Assembly (NCBI GenBank): GCA_964247055.1
Contig: OZ176052.1
Span: forward strand, 2,728,001 to 2,792,000
Direction: 5' to 3'
DNA from: Paragordius varius
Taxonomy: Eukaryota; Nematomorpha
Length of the DNA: 64,000 nucleotides
Position 1 is the first letter of the stretch, and every line of letters starts with the position of its first letter. Shown here piece after piece: positions 12,601-23,800 of this stretch. Made by a program: the position numbers and the translations under genes. The notes under the pieces were generated by a model. It did no database searches and was not told where the DNA came from. It worked only from the letters and a program-made list of their open reading frames with translations.

Positions 12601-14807
12601 TATTATTTTAATTTAAAAAAATAATTTATTTTTTAAAAATATATATAAAAATATAGGTAATTTTAAATCTTAAAAACATATATTTTGAGGGTGAATTTGA
12701 ATTATAAATGGTAAATATTACAGTCATGAGAACTATTATTCTAGGCCCCATATCTGTATTTTATGATGATTAAAAGTGTAGCTTTACACCATTTATGAGA
12801 TTTTTTCTTTTATGTATTTAATACTGACATGTATCTTTTAATACGCTTTTAGCCATTTAAAATACAGATAAGGCCTATAATATTACTGTAATTGCATTTT
12901 TTGCTTCGAAAAAATACAGATACACAGTAAAAATTGAATTACATTATAATTAAATATAACATGTTATTTATTCATTAATTATTGCCAAATACCAAGCTTA
13001 TAGAGCAGGGGTGTCCAATATAAATAGCTTCGCGGGCCGCATTTGATATATATATATATATATATATGTATGGGCATTCATATATAATTCATTAATTTCA
13101 AACATAATACTGTAAAATGCAAATACAATATAACATTTTTTTTGGCTCTTCCCAATCGAAAAGATTGATTTAAAAAGTTCGGAAAAAATATATATTTAAC
13201 ATAATTTTGTAAGCATATTTTTGCCTATAATAAATTTCCGAATTTTTCACGGGCAGCACGTAAAGTCTTGTAGGGCTGCGTGTTGGCCACCCCTGTTATC
13301 ATAGAGCAAAGGACGATATTATTGGTCTATAATAATTTTTTCGATTTTTACTGCCATTAGCCAATAATGATGCTCTTTGCTGTATATGGCAATATTTACA
13401 GTCATATCCTTTATTTTATTAAAATTTATTTTTTTTTCGTTAAATGGGTATAAATATTTGGTAAAGAATGGAAAAAACAAGAGCTCTATGGTAATTCTTA
13501 TACTTTTTTAATGAATATTATATTGTTAATACCAAAAATCTCTTGTTTTTTTTTCATTCTTAAACTATTTATACCCATTTAACGAAAGAAAATAAATTTT
13601 TGATAAAATAACGGATACATGACTGTAATAAAAAAACTTGCAATGCATACTTAAACATACTGTAAATAAAGAGATACAAATATAGAAACTACGTGATTAA
13701 ATTATAAAATGCATATAATAGAGTGTGTTCCCATTTAATATTTCGTATACGATAATATTTAAAAAAAATATTACAAATATGGCTTCATTTCCTATAAAAT
13801 ATTGGGTTTACTTATGTTTTGTTATCTGGGTGATCCATAATCATATTAAAAATATTTTAATAAAAATGTATTTACCAGTTTTTTGTTATATATTAATTTT
13901 ATTAAATTTTTATATATTTTCCATATCTTTTTAAACTTATTCAAACAAGTATAATTTCTTTTTAAAAAAAAGTCGGCAAAAAGATAATTAAACCGCTTTT
14001 AAGCGAAGAAAATCCACACAAGTTTGTTTATGGTTGAAATTAATTTTAAATTATCTGTTATATAGCGCCTATTTGTATTAAGTATGCCCTATTCAAAAAA
14101 GATTAAAAAACGATTTTTAAAAAAGGGTAGACCCACAAAAAAGTTGAAAAAAAGTTCCATTTTATAAAAACAAATTAAAAAAAGTAATTAAAAAAATATA
14201 ATTCAATTTAATTAAAATTGTTTAATTTTTCGGAAATATTAATTTACCATGTAATATTTTATTTTATTAACTATATTTTATCCATTATATATTCTATGAT
14301 TTGTTTAAAAAATATTACGCATGAAAATGATTAAAGTAAAATATTATAATATTATTATGTAAAAATAAGCCGTTTATAGTTAATATTTTTCAATGCCAAG
14401 TTCAAAAACATAGGATATACGATAAGATTCAAAACGATAAGGTCACCAATGTCATGACAAATTAAATGACATAAAAAAAAACAATTAATTAAATATATGA
14501 TGTTACGATATAATTATCAAAATATAATAATATTACTTTAAGGAATCTAAAACACGATTAAGGTTATCATGATGGGTATTGTGATGTTGTAAAAGACTAT
14601 CAATATCAGATCCTCTTTCAGCCAACTAGAATTTAAAAATTTTGTAAAATTATAATGAACCTTTTGCCGTAAATCTTCATCACTGCACTGGTAACGCATT
14701 TTTTCAAACTCATACCGAGTTATTTTGGATAAAACTAAAACAGATTTTAGGTGCATGTCGCGAAAAACTTTTATAAAGTGATTATTCCATTGTAGTAGAT
14801 TTCGCAT
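6634..14807 (-). CDS. NADK2: mitochondrial NAD kinase 2
   Basis: Phosphorylates NAD to NADP in mitochondria. Eight exons (minus): 14661-14807, 14537-14625, 12157-12411, 8922-9118, 8223-8658, 7542-7693, 7070-7210, 6634-6806; 1590 nt, 529 residues, all phases compatible. The first intron is only 35 nt (14626-14660). Residues 1-28 are basic and amphipathic, as expected for an import presequence; the family's TRYEFE motif follows. The nucleotide-binding GGDGT is at 108-112 and GLNTDP at 129-134. Later exons carry ALNEIFIGESLSSR, SYYELSVDD, SSGL.ICTGTGS.SWSFNIN and VRSRCWDACIVIDGG, all close to human NADK2. Exon 5 inserts about 130 residues rich in Asn, His, Gln and Thr before ALNEIF, where human has a much shorter linker. 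The ATG at 14807 is the first one after a 3' splice site (14819-14826) and gives the expected N-terminus. Introns hold MITEs and LINE fragments. It is divergent with RanGAP1. Confidence 0.95.
9780..10502 (-). mobile_element. decayed LINE reverse-transcriptase fragment
   Basis: In NADK2 intron 3, on the minus strand. At 10284-10502 the translation shows the RT palm (LFNEYLECIMRN, then IKYADDTVILAHN). Further along come broken pieces typical of LINE C-termini: IRTANA-like, FTTFLYGCE-like, TKLYLTFGHIMRSNSLE and a basic RPKK stretch near 9800-9900. There are many stops and frame shifts, so it is long dead. It lies in the same orientation as the host gene and is not part of the NADK2 mRNA. Confidence 0.75.
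10590..11090 (+). mobile_element. second LINE C-terminal fragment, inverted
   Basis: Plus-strand translation gives TKLYLGDIMKFESLKKSLILGKI and then SALGRQTSILKLKTALIAK, a LINE C-terminal region. About 300-400 bp of this piece is the diverged reverse complement of 9780-10180 (shared: ATATAGTTTGGTG, GACATGCCAA, ACCCATAAAGAAAGGTTG). Together they form a large imperfect inverted repeat inside NADK2 intron 3. This is best read as two insertions, or one insertion plus an inversion. Confidence 0.65.
12463..12716. mobile_element. MITE family A, copy 1
   Basis: About 250 bp with terminal inverted repeats: TATACCATTTACAGTTCAAA at the left, and a right end of GGGTGAATTTGAATT plus TAAATGGTA. The middle (AAATAAATTATGTG, ACTAATATAACTCATTATTA) is shared with copies at 18.26 kb and 55.18 kb. 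It is non-coding and sits in NADK2 intron 2, about 50 bp from the 3' splice site of exon 3. Confidence 0.8.
12710..12905. repeat. hairpin (foldback) repeat
   Basis: An inverted repeat of about 45 bp arms: left TTACAGTCATGAGAAC followed by GGCCCCATATCTGTATTTTA, right TAAAATACAGATAAGGCC followed by TATTACTGTAA. It abuts the right end of MITE family A. The ends TTACAGTCAT recur in the hairpin at 13.39 kb, so both may be non-autonomous elements of one family. Confidence 0.6.
13016..13295. mobile_element. hAT-like MITE, copy 1
   Basis: About 280 bp. The ends are CAGGGGTGTCCAA and TTGGCCACCCCTG, the terminal inverted repeats typical of hAT elements. GC-rich 'GGGCCGC'-type subterminal words follow. 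It contains a (TA)n run and no open reading frame. I do not see a clean 8-bp target duplication (left TTATAGAG, right TTATCATA). It lies in NADK2 intron 2. Confidence 0.75.
13390..13632. repeat. palindromic MITE
   Basis: Two arms of about 95 bp in opposite orientation: left TTACAGTCATATCC, then CGTTAAATGGGTATAAATA and GAATGGAAAAAACAAGAG; right CTCTTGTTTTTTTTTCATTC, then TATTTATACCCATTTAACG and GGATACATGACTGTAA. Non-coding. A smaller hairpin (13311-13383, AGAGCAAAGGA with its complement) lies directly to its left. Confidence 0.75.
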
Positions 14808-14924
14808 ACATATATTTTCTAAAATCAAATTTTAATAAACAACAAAAACAAATATGCTTGATATGGTAAAATATTTTTGGCTAAAAATGTGAGATTAAAA
14901 TATTTTCCAGTTAGGTTTACACAT
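14808..14924. promoter_or_regulatory. 117-bp divergent gap between NADK2 and RanGAP1
   Basis: The two start codons face away from each other across only 117 bp. Each side carries a 3' splice-site-like signal just before its ATG: TATTTTCCAG at 14901-14910 for RanGAP1, and GATTTTAG on the minus strand (14819-14826) for NADK2. The gap therefore either holds a compact bidirectional promoter whose transcripts are trimmed by spliced-leader addition, or both genes have further 5' exons that would have to overlap. I see no TATA box that I would trust in such AT-rich DNA. Confidence 0.6.
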
Positions 14925-17900
14925 ATGGGAGTTGAATTGAATTTTCAGAACCGTGGTTTAAAATTGGAAACCGCTGAAGATGGTTACATATAATTGTCAA
15001 TGAAATAGGTGAAGAATTGTTAAATCTTTTTGACGATAATGCGACATACGAAATAATCAAAATTGGTGGAAACACTATAAGCGTTGATTTTGCTGAAGTT
15101 TTTTCCGACAAATTATCACAACAAAAACATTTAAAAGTATCTAATTATATGTAATTATAAGCATCTACTTTTGAGTGATATATTTACTGGTAGGCTAAAA
15201 ACTGAAATACCAATTGCTTTGGTAAGTTATTTTTATCTAAAAATATTTTAGGATTATTTTTGTCATGGTGTTATGAAATCAGGATCTCATATTGTCGAAT
15301 TAGATTTAAGTGATAATGCATTTGGTCCTGCAGGAATCAAAGCACTTCGGCCATTTTTTGAACATGATGCTTCTAACTCACTTAAAATTCTCAAATTTAA
15401 TAATAATGGGATGGGTATTGAAGGTGGAAAGGTAAAGAATATATTTATTAAATAATTTACGTATTTTTTTAATAACATCCGTGATTTTAAAGCTAATAGT
15501 TGCATGTTTTTGTTTCCTTTAGTTATAAAATAAAAACGAGAAAATCATGGTAAATAATTTTTTTAATTTTGTTCATATATAAAGCAAAAATATCATTTTT
15601 TGAAATATAGGTTTTGAAAAAAAGGTAAAGTTTATATTATATTATTTCAAAATAGGTGCTATCAGAATATTTGAAAGCGTGCGTTAAACGATGCCAAACA
15701 AATCACCAATCAAACCAAAAATTTGCATTACAAGAATTTTATGCTGGACGCAATCGATTGGAAAATAGAGGGGCCAAAGCACTTGCAGAAGCGTTTAAGG
15801 TAAATTTTATAAAAATTAAAACTTCAAATTCTCTTTCTCTCTCGCTCTCTCTCTCTCTCTCTTAAGTTTTAATTTTCACTCAAGAAATTATGTGTTTCTA
15901 AAATAAATTATTTTGTTTATGTGAAAATTATCATTATCAAAAATAAAATAATATTTTTTGGGTGCCTTGTTTTACAAAATTATCTGCCTTATTCAATAAT
16001 TTAAAAGGAGAAATATTTTTTTCGCAAACTAGAGCAACACCCCCAAATGACATTAAGTGTGGAATCTGCATCTTGAGCCCTTTTTTTCAAAGATAATATT
16101 AAATTTTTTGATAAATTTTCATTAAAATTATTCATTTATAATATTTTACAGATATTTAAAAAATGTTTCAATAAAAAATGACAAAATTAAATTATTTTTA
16201 TTATTTTGACTCATTATAAATGTTACTCAATACCCACACCTCAACTTTAAACGACTCTAACTCAAATATTGTATTATCGGAAAAATGTTTGATTATTAGG
16301 AAAAACTAAATATTTTATAGGCGCATCATTATTTTAAATACCTTATCCTGAGAGGGGCATTTATATTTCTGCAGTTTTTTATTTAATAATTTGTACGAAG
16401 CATCATTGACTAATTCACTCACGTAAAATACATATTTATTTACAACATTTTACCTAATAAAATCATATTATAAATGTTTGCTCTTTTTACTAACGTTATT
16501 TATTTTATGGTATAATATAATTGAACAATTCTTATCAAAACTATTGTGTCTTAAACTGACCTTTTTACTTCATCCTATCACTTTAATCATATTGCCTTTC
16601 GAATTTTGTCTATTTCCATGATTTTCATAAAAAAAATTATGAAGCGCTCGCTGTCCGGAAAAAATTATTTAATCGTCGTTGCTATATTTCGCAAGGAGAT
16701 GCCAAAAAAAGAAATTACTGGAAAATAAAATCAACGCTACGAAATTCGCCTCTATTTATATTTTAATTATATTTATAGTTTGGTGTTTTAATAAACTTGA
16801 CTCTTCTAGTTAAATATGTATTAAACACTTTACATAAAATCCAAGTTGCAAAGATTTGTTTATTTTAATAGAAATGAGATATTTTAATATATTTAATTTT
16901 TAAATTCAGTAATTGACGAATAAAGATAATTTGTAAAAAAAACCATAAGTCAAACCTTAAACCAAAACAAATAATTAAAACTCTATGATCCATACAAAAA
17001 CCGTTTAACCATAGTACGCTAAAAATTATAATATATTCTACACAAAATTAACTTATGTTATAATTTTATAATAAAATATTCTTATATGTATATATTAGTT
17101 GATTCATACGCTTGAAGTCGTAAGTGTACCCCAAAATGGGATATACCATGAGGGTATAAGTGCACTCTCTGAAGCTTTTACCTGCAATCCAAATTTGATC
17201 CATATAAATCTCAATGATAACACAGCAACTGCTAGTGGAGCTTTTTCGCTTTCCAAGGTTTCTTTTTTTCTATTATAAAATTTAATTTTTAAGGATAAAA
17301 CTTAAAAAATAAAAAATTATTAATTTTCCAATATAAATAAATCCATATTTTTTATTTTTTGTACATAATGGATTACTTTTTTTGGGATATATAAAACTAA
17401 GTGGAGTATTTTTTGAGTTCCTCCTTATAACACAATCCAAAACGATAGGTTAGCCTAATATCAATATTTAAAAGTACGTTAAAAAATATTTGCTCCATAT
17501 AACTCTTAATGATAAAACAGCCATGGTTATTAGGACCTTTACGTTATTTAAGGTTTTTTGATATATATTGAAATTATAAAAAAGACACAAGTAAAAATGC
17601 AACGCCAGTATTACATTTAAGATTGTTAGAAAGTATAATCATCCAAAACTAATATTTTCCATTCACATTAATAATTTTATTTATATTGTATATGCTATCC
17701 AGCGATATTAAATTAAAAACTAAGAATGTATTTTTACTCACAATGTATAATGACAAAACAAACATTAGATGTTAGACAATTATTTTTTTATATTATAAAC
17801 TATATTTTTGAATCATATTTTCAATATATAACATATATAATTGCTTTTGTGATACAGATATAAAATTGAGTGCGTTGTCTATTTGAATTTCTTATCCCTA

Positions 17901-20802
17901 TATCACAATCCAAAACGAATAGGCGAGCTAAAACAAATTTAAAAGATACGATCTTTTTATTTAAAACATTCGTTTTTTACTTTTTACGTTTTGATTTTTT
18001 TGTAAAATTTTTGAAAAAATATTTTATTTTTCTTTTAGGCTCTAATAAACTTACCCAAACTGGAAATTTTGAATGTGGGGGATTGTTTGTTGAAAGATAA
18101 GGGGGCTTGTCATATATCACATGCTTTGCGTCATGCAAAATGTCTACAGGTTAAACATAGTTTTTTGAATGTTTTTTTTTCAAAATTGTTTCCCAAAAAA
18201 TTGCAAGTATTTTTAATTTTTTTGCTACTAAAGTTTTAATATATTTTAACAAATTTATATACCATTTACAACTCAAATTTACCCTTAAACATTTGAATTC
18301 ACCCTAAAAATAAATTATGTGTTTTCGGGCTAATATAATCATTAATATAAAATATATTTTTACGACATTCTATATTATTTTGTTAAAGGGTATTCATTAA
18401 TTATAAAATAACACATAATTTATTTTAGGGGAAATTTGTTGTGGGTGAATTTGAATCGTAAATGGTATATAATAATTTTTTTAACCAAATAAATTGATTC
18501 TTTTAGGAGCTCTATTTGAACAATAATGAAATAAATTCTCAAACTGCTTTACACATTATTGAAGATTTGCAGAATGTTAGTTCACTAACGTATCTTGATT
18601 TGAATGGTATATATATTTCATCATCATCATTTGTATCGCCATTAAATGTCGGTACACCTGTTTTTTCCAATCTTTTCTTGTTTTAGCAAATTCGAGATTT
18701 TAATATATGTAACATAATTATTTTTTTATATTTTTCAATAAGTTTTATAACATAATTCAAAAAGTTTTATAAAAATATTCACTTATATATATATAAATAC
18801 AGGTAATTATTTTGGAAGTGGTGTTTCTATCATTAAAGATCAATTGATAGAAAATGGTAAAGGACATATCATATCATCACTCAGGTATAATTCTATAACA
18901 AATATTTTATTTTATTTAATTCTATCAATAACATTAAGTGTAACCAGTCCATTTTTTATAATACATTGTTACCCTTAATACGTATTGTTTTTAATTTAAA
19001 TTGCATTATTGTTTTTTAGATTACCATTAAATAGATGATGTTATGTGGTATAAATAATCATATATTTATTTAATCAAATTAAGTGGGTATTTCTTAAATG
19101 AAATTGAACTCAGAGACCGATTTAAAGCCAATTTTTGTAAGTCAGAAGAGTGACAAAAAATATTTTTTGTAAGCCCAAACCAGAGACGAAAATCTAAATG
19201 GCACTCGAAAGAGTGTAAAAAATGACATTAAACCGGAACCTAAACTCAAACAAATGACATACTTCTCGCCTATAGAACCCCTTTTTTATAATAAAAAATT
19301 GTGAAACCTGTGCTATTAAAATAAAAGTGTGAAATTCAAAACCGATATAAAAAACGTTTTCTTTGCATGTGAAATATTTAGTGATGATGAGGGAAGTGCC
19401 GATGGCGATTCTGAACATTCTTCTTATGAACACATTTCCAATGTTTCCTCTGGAGATTCGGGATCTGAATCTGACATTGATGAAAATGGTAGATTTTATA
19501 ATTAAATTTTAATTATTCCTAAACTATGATGTTTTTTTTCACAATAGTTAGATGTTTGATATGTATTATCTCTTTTTAAAAAAAATAAGTGATATAGTAC
19601 CAATTAGTTTTTTTATACAAGAAAATTTTCGGTATAGCTTGATTTTATTTGGATTTTATTGTATGGAAAAAAACCAATTAGAACAGGGGCGGGCAGAACG
19701 CGGGCTGCATGAGGCCCTCCAATTTTTTATGGCTTTAAAAAATTTGAAAAAACCAAATAAATACAAAATTTTATCATTTAAGAGAAAAATCAATAAAATT
19801 ATGAATTGTATATCATTACTTTAAAGTATTAAATTTCATGGAGGAAAGTAATAAAAATAAGTTGATTTATATTTATTATTATTGAAGATAATCTAAACTG
19901 CTTAATTTTTTAAAATATAGAGGCAAATTTGAATATATCTTTCCAAATTTCGTCAACGGATTAAAATATTTAGTTGATATATCGTAATCGTAAATTTTTT
20001 TAGAATCATCTGATTGAAATATAATAAAATTTTTATTGATTTCAAATTTTGGCAACAGAATAACGTAGTTTTTTACTTTTTTACAAATTATTTATTAATG
20101 TCTTTTGCTTGTCTTTTTTTTCAATGCAGACCGCCCTAATTTTTTAGCTAAAAATGCGGCCTCTCGAAGGCATTTGTGTTTGGCATTCGTTTATTAGATG
20201 TTTAAAATATTTTATATTTATTATATAACTTGTATGGTAATTTAGAGTCATATACTTTAATAAATATGCTTTAATAGCATACATTTCTGCATATTATTTC
20301 TATAATTTTATAAATATTTTTTAGCAACACCTTTTTTGCATAACATAATAAATAGAATTAGAAAATGGAGAATATGAGGAAGAGGGCGAAAGCAATAGCA
20401 CAGAAGACAATGAAAGCCCCATCACTGATGATCTCATAAAACTTGATAGGATTAACTTGGAAAGCTCTTCCTATGAACAAATTGGTGATAACATGATTAA
20501 AGCAGCCGATGATAAAATTGACGTGGCTACAAAAGGTAACGCCTATTTTTTTATTTAATATTTGGGGTTTACATAGTTGGTTTTCCATAAGAGTTATAAA
20601 TGAAAAAGCGAAATAAAATTTGATTGATTTTTAGTATGAAAGTTTTTAAGTTTCTCGCTAATGTTAGTCGTTTTAGTGTAAATAGGATAATCTTTTTTAA
20701 TGTTTTTTATTATGAAATGCTCCTTAGTACAAACATTGATAAGTTATACCGCCATGATTTACAATTTTTCTAATCTAAAATATTCTCACTTTATCTATAT
20801 AA

Positions 20803-20841
<39 letters not shown>

Positions 20842-23800
20842 ATCCAGATAAAAATTTAGAAAATCAACAAGCATATGATATCACGAAATCTAAGCCTGGA
20901 TTTTCTTTCACGACAAAATCTTTGGCTAAAAATTTAACAACAAGTGTTAGCGGTTTTGGGGGCTTTAATTTTGTGGGAACGCCTAAATTCTCTTTTGCTA
21001 TGTCAATGCCCAAATCCGATTCCATATTCCAAAAATCACAAACAAAAACACCTGATAATAAGGAATCAGATCTCCCTATCGATTTCACTTTCAATCCTAA
21101 TGTAAGCTTTCTCTCTCTTCTATCGATTAATTTATTTGTTCTTTAATGGATCGAAAAAGAAAAAAATTTGGTACTGATGGTTGGAAATAGATATTTTAAT
21201 TTAGGATTAATCTTGTACCATAATTGTTTGGGTAAATTGTTTAGGTTTACTATATTGATTCATATTGTATTTCAATTAATATTTTATTTACCAAATATTA
21301 TCTATTCAATACAGATTTATTTATTTATTTGTATATGGCTAGCTATTAAAACCACAGAATAATGTAATTTTATATAAAATAAACTTTACATTAAATTGTC
21401 AATGTTTGTTTCTCCAATTAAATTAGCCTTTTCGCATCAACCATATTTTTTATGTCATCTTATATTTAACATACAATTCTTAAATATTATAAACCAATCA
21501 ATACATTTACAATGTATAACTCGAATCAAATATATCACTACAATATAGATTAAACCTAAAATTACCATACCTGATAATAAAAATATTAAAACGCAAAATA
21601 ATCTTACAAATGGATCAATAACACCCAATAAAATTGAAAGTGGAGAGAAACGACAAAATTTGGATGAGCTCCTAAAGGTGTATGGACAACAAACTATGAG
21701 CCTTGATAAATGTTTGGAACAATCTCTTAACATTACGCCGGTGCAAAAAAGTCCTAATGCAAAAATGAAAACCGTGGAATCATATAGTCAAGATTTTAAA
21801 AATCTTTTCAATGAATATCTTAAGGTATATATATATATATATATATTGTATATGGATATATACACTGTGTGCAAAAAAGAGGTTTTTTTAGAAAAAAATT
21901 TTTTTTAATGTAATAGCTTTTGACCAGCAAATTCATTTGACGCAAAAAATTTTATTTGTTGACGACCTAGTTTTTAAAATATTAAGAGAAAATCGAAATC
22001 GGGCAAAAAGTGAAAACTAAGGAGAGATATTATGGTTTAATTTTATTTTAGGAGATATTTTTAATAGATAAATAGCCTAAAATTTTATAGTTAGGGCTTC
22101 TAAAGAATCTCAGCTCAAAAGATGGCATTTTTCTTTAACACACTTAAAAGACAAAAAATTTTTTTATAAAAATATATTAAAATAATTTTTTTATTTACAA
22201 GCTAAACTACTATTAAAATCTTAAAATTTATATTTTATTTAGCAAAAAAAATTTATATATCAAAATAAAACCAAAAAATATTGTTTTTTATTTTTTCATT
22301 TTTTTGTCATCAGTATGAGTGTATAAAAAATTTATTCTGTTTTATTTTGGAATCTTACATGAGTGGAAACCATTAAGTATATAATTTATGCAAAATAGGA
22401 TTTAAAAGTAGTGGAATATCAATCAACAATCTTTACAAATCCTTGTAGCAAGTCTGTTTTAAGACAAATTAATATTTTTATTGCGATTCATATGGATTTT
22501 TGGTTGATATTTCATTACTTTTAAATCCTATTTTGCATAAATTATATACTTTATAATTCCCACTCATGTAAGAAAATAAAACAATATAAAGTTATATACA
22601 CTCATTATAAGCAAAGGGTTTTAATTACCTAAAATTTAATTATTTCTGGGCACCGTTTGGGGTCAATTTACATGCATTTGATATCGAATTTACGTTAAAG
22701 TTTGTTTTTATCAATAAATAAAAAATGATTGTGCCACTTCCTTTTAATTTAAATATTAAAATTTTTATTTTAGAATACGGAAAATGCCGAGAGATGTGGT
22801 GACATGTTTGTTAAGGTAATTTTATTTTTTCATATATCTTCCAAAAATTGAAGAAATCATTTAATATACAGTAAACATTTTAATGGCTGCTTATTTCACC
22901 CAATAGTAGGGCAAATTGCAACACAAGAGTTTATGGAAATAACAACAAAATGTTGAATAAACAAATATATCCTTTCTTTTTTCCATACACTCCTGTTTTG
23001 CAAATTGCCCTACTATAGTGTGAAATAAGCAACTATTAAATCCATAATGTAATATTTGAAAATAGATGGTTAGTCGAAACGAACCTATGGAAGTCATTGG
23101 TAATAATTCTTGTTAATTTTTCATAAATTTTCCTGAAGGATTATTTATAAATAAAATTTTGTTTTTTTTGCATCAGACGCCTTTATGAAATCACTCTTTA
23201 CACAAGAATACAATCGGAATGAAATGATAACCTCCCTACTTTCCTACATTGGATTAATGAAAGTAGTTATTGTTATAATATACACAATCAAATATAAAAA
23301 AATCATCTTTCAAAATAATTTATTTGACAATGTTGTAACATGTTATATTTCATGTTCGTTGACACATTTTGAATTAACGAAAAAGAAGCCAAATCCGTGA
23401 TTTTCGATACATAAATCATATTTAACCTGAGTTTGGATCTCGTAATGGTATCGAGCTGGTTTTTTATTAATATAATAATTGTCGTTTTTCTACAGAATAT
23501 TCTAAGTGGTTTACTTAAATAATGAAGATGACCTGCTTCTTTATGTCTATACTATGTGTACCTCTTTACCAAACACATAATTTTAATCAAGCATTCATGA
23601 CTAATTTTCAGAATCTTAGACAATATAAATTACAGTTGACTATAATAGCTATCAAATCAAAAACTCTAATAAGCCGCTAACACAAAAATAGTTTATATAA
23701 GAAGATGATAATTTGTTTAATGTTTAACCAAATCTCTTCCCTGCAATTATTATCATAGTCATAAGAAGAACAAATTCTGTAGGCATATCATGGTATCAAA

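Noticed and set aside
20700-20847. First part of a 148-codon open frame as coding
   Set aside because: Only the part from 20848 fits the RanGAP1 frame after a TTGATCCAG acceptor. The earlier part is a TA repeat and intron.
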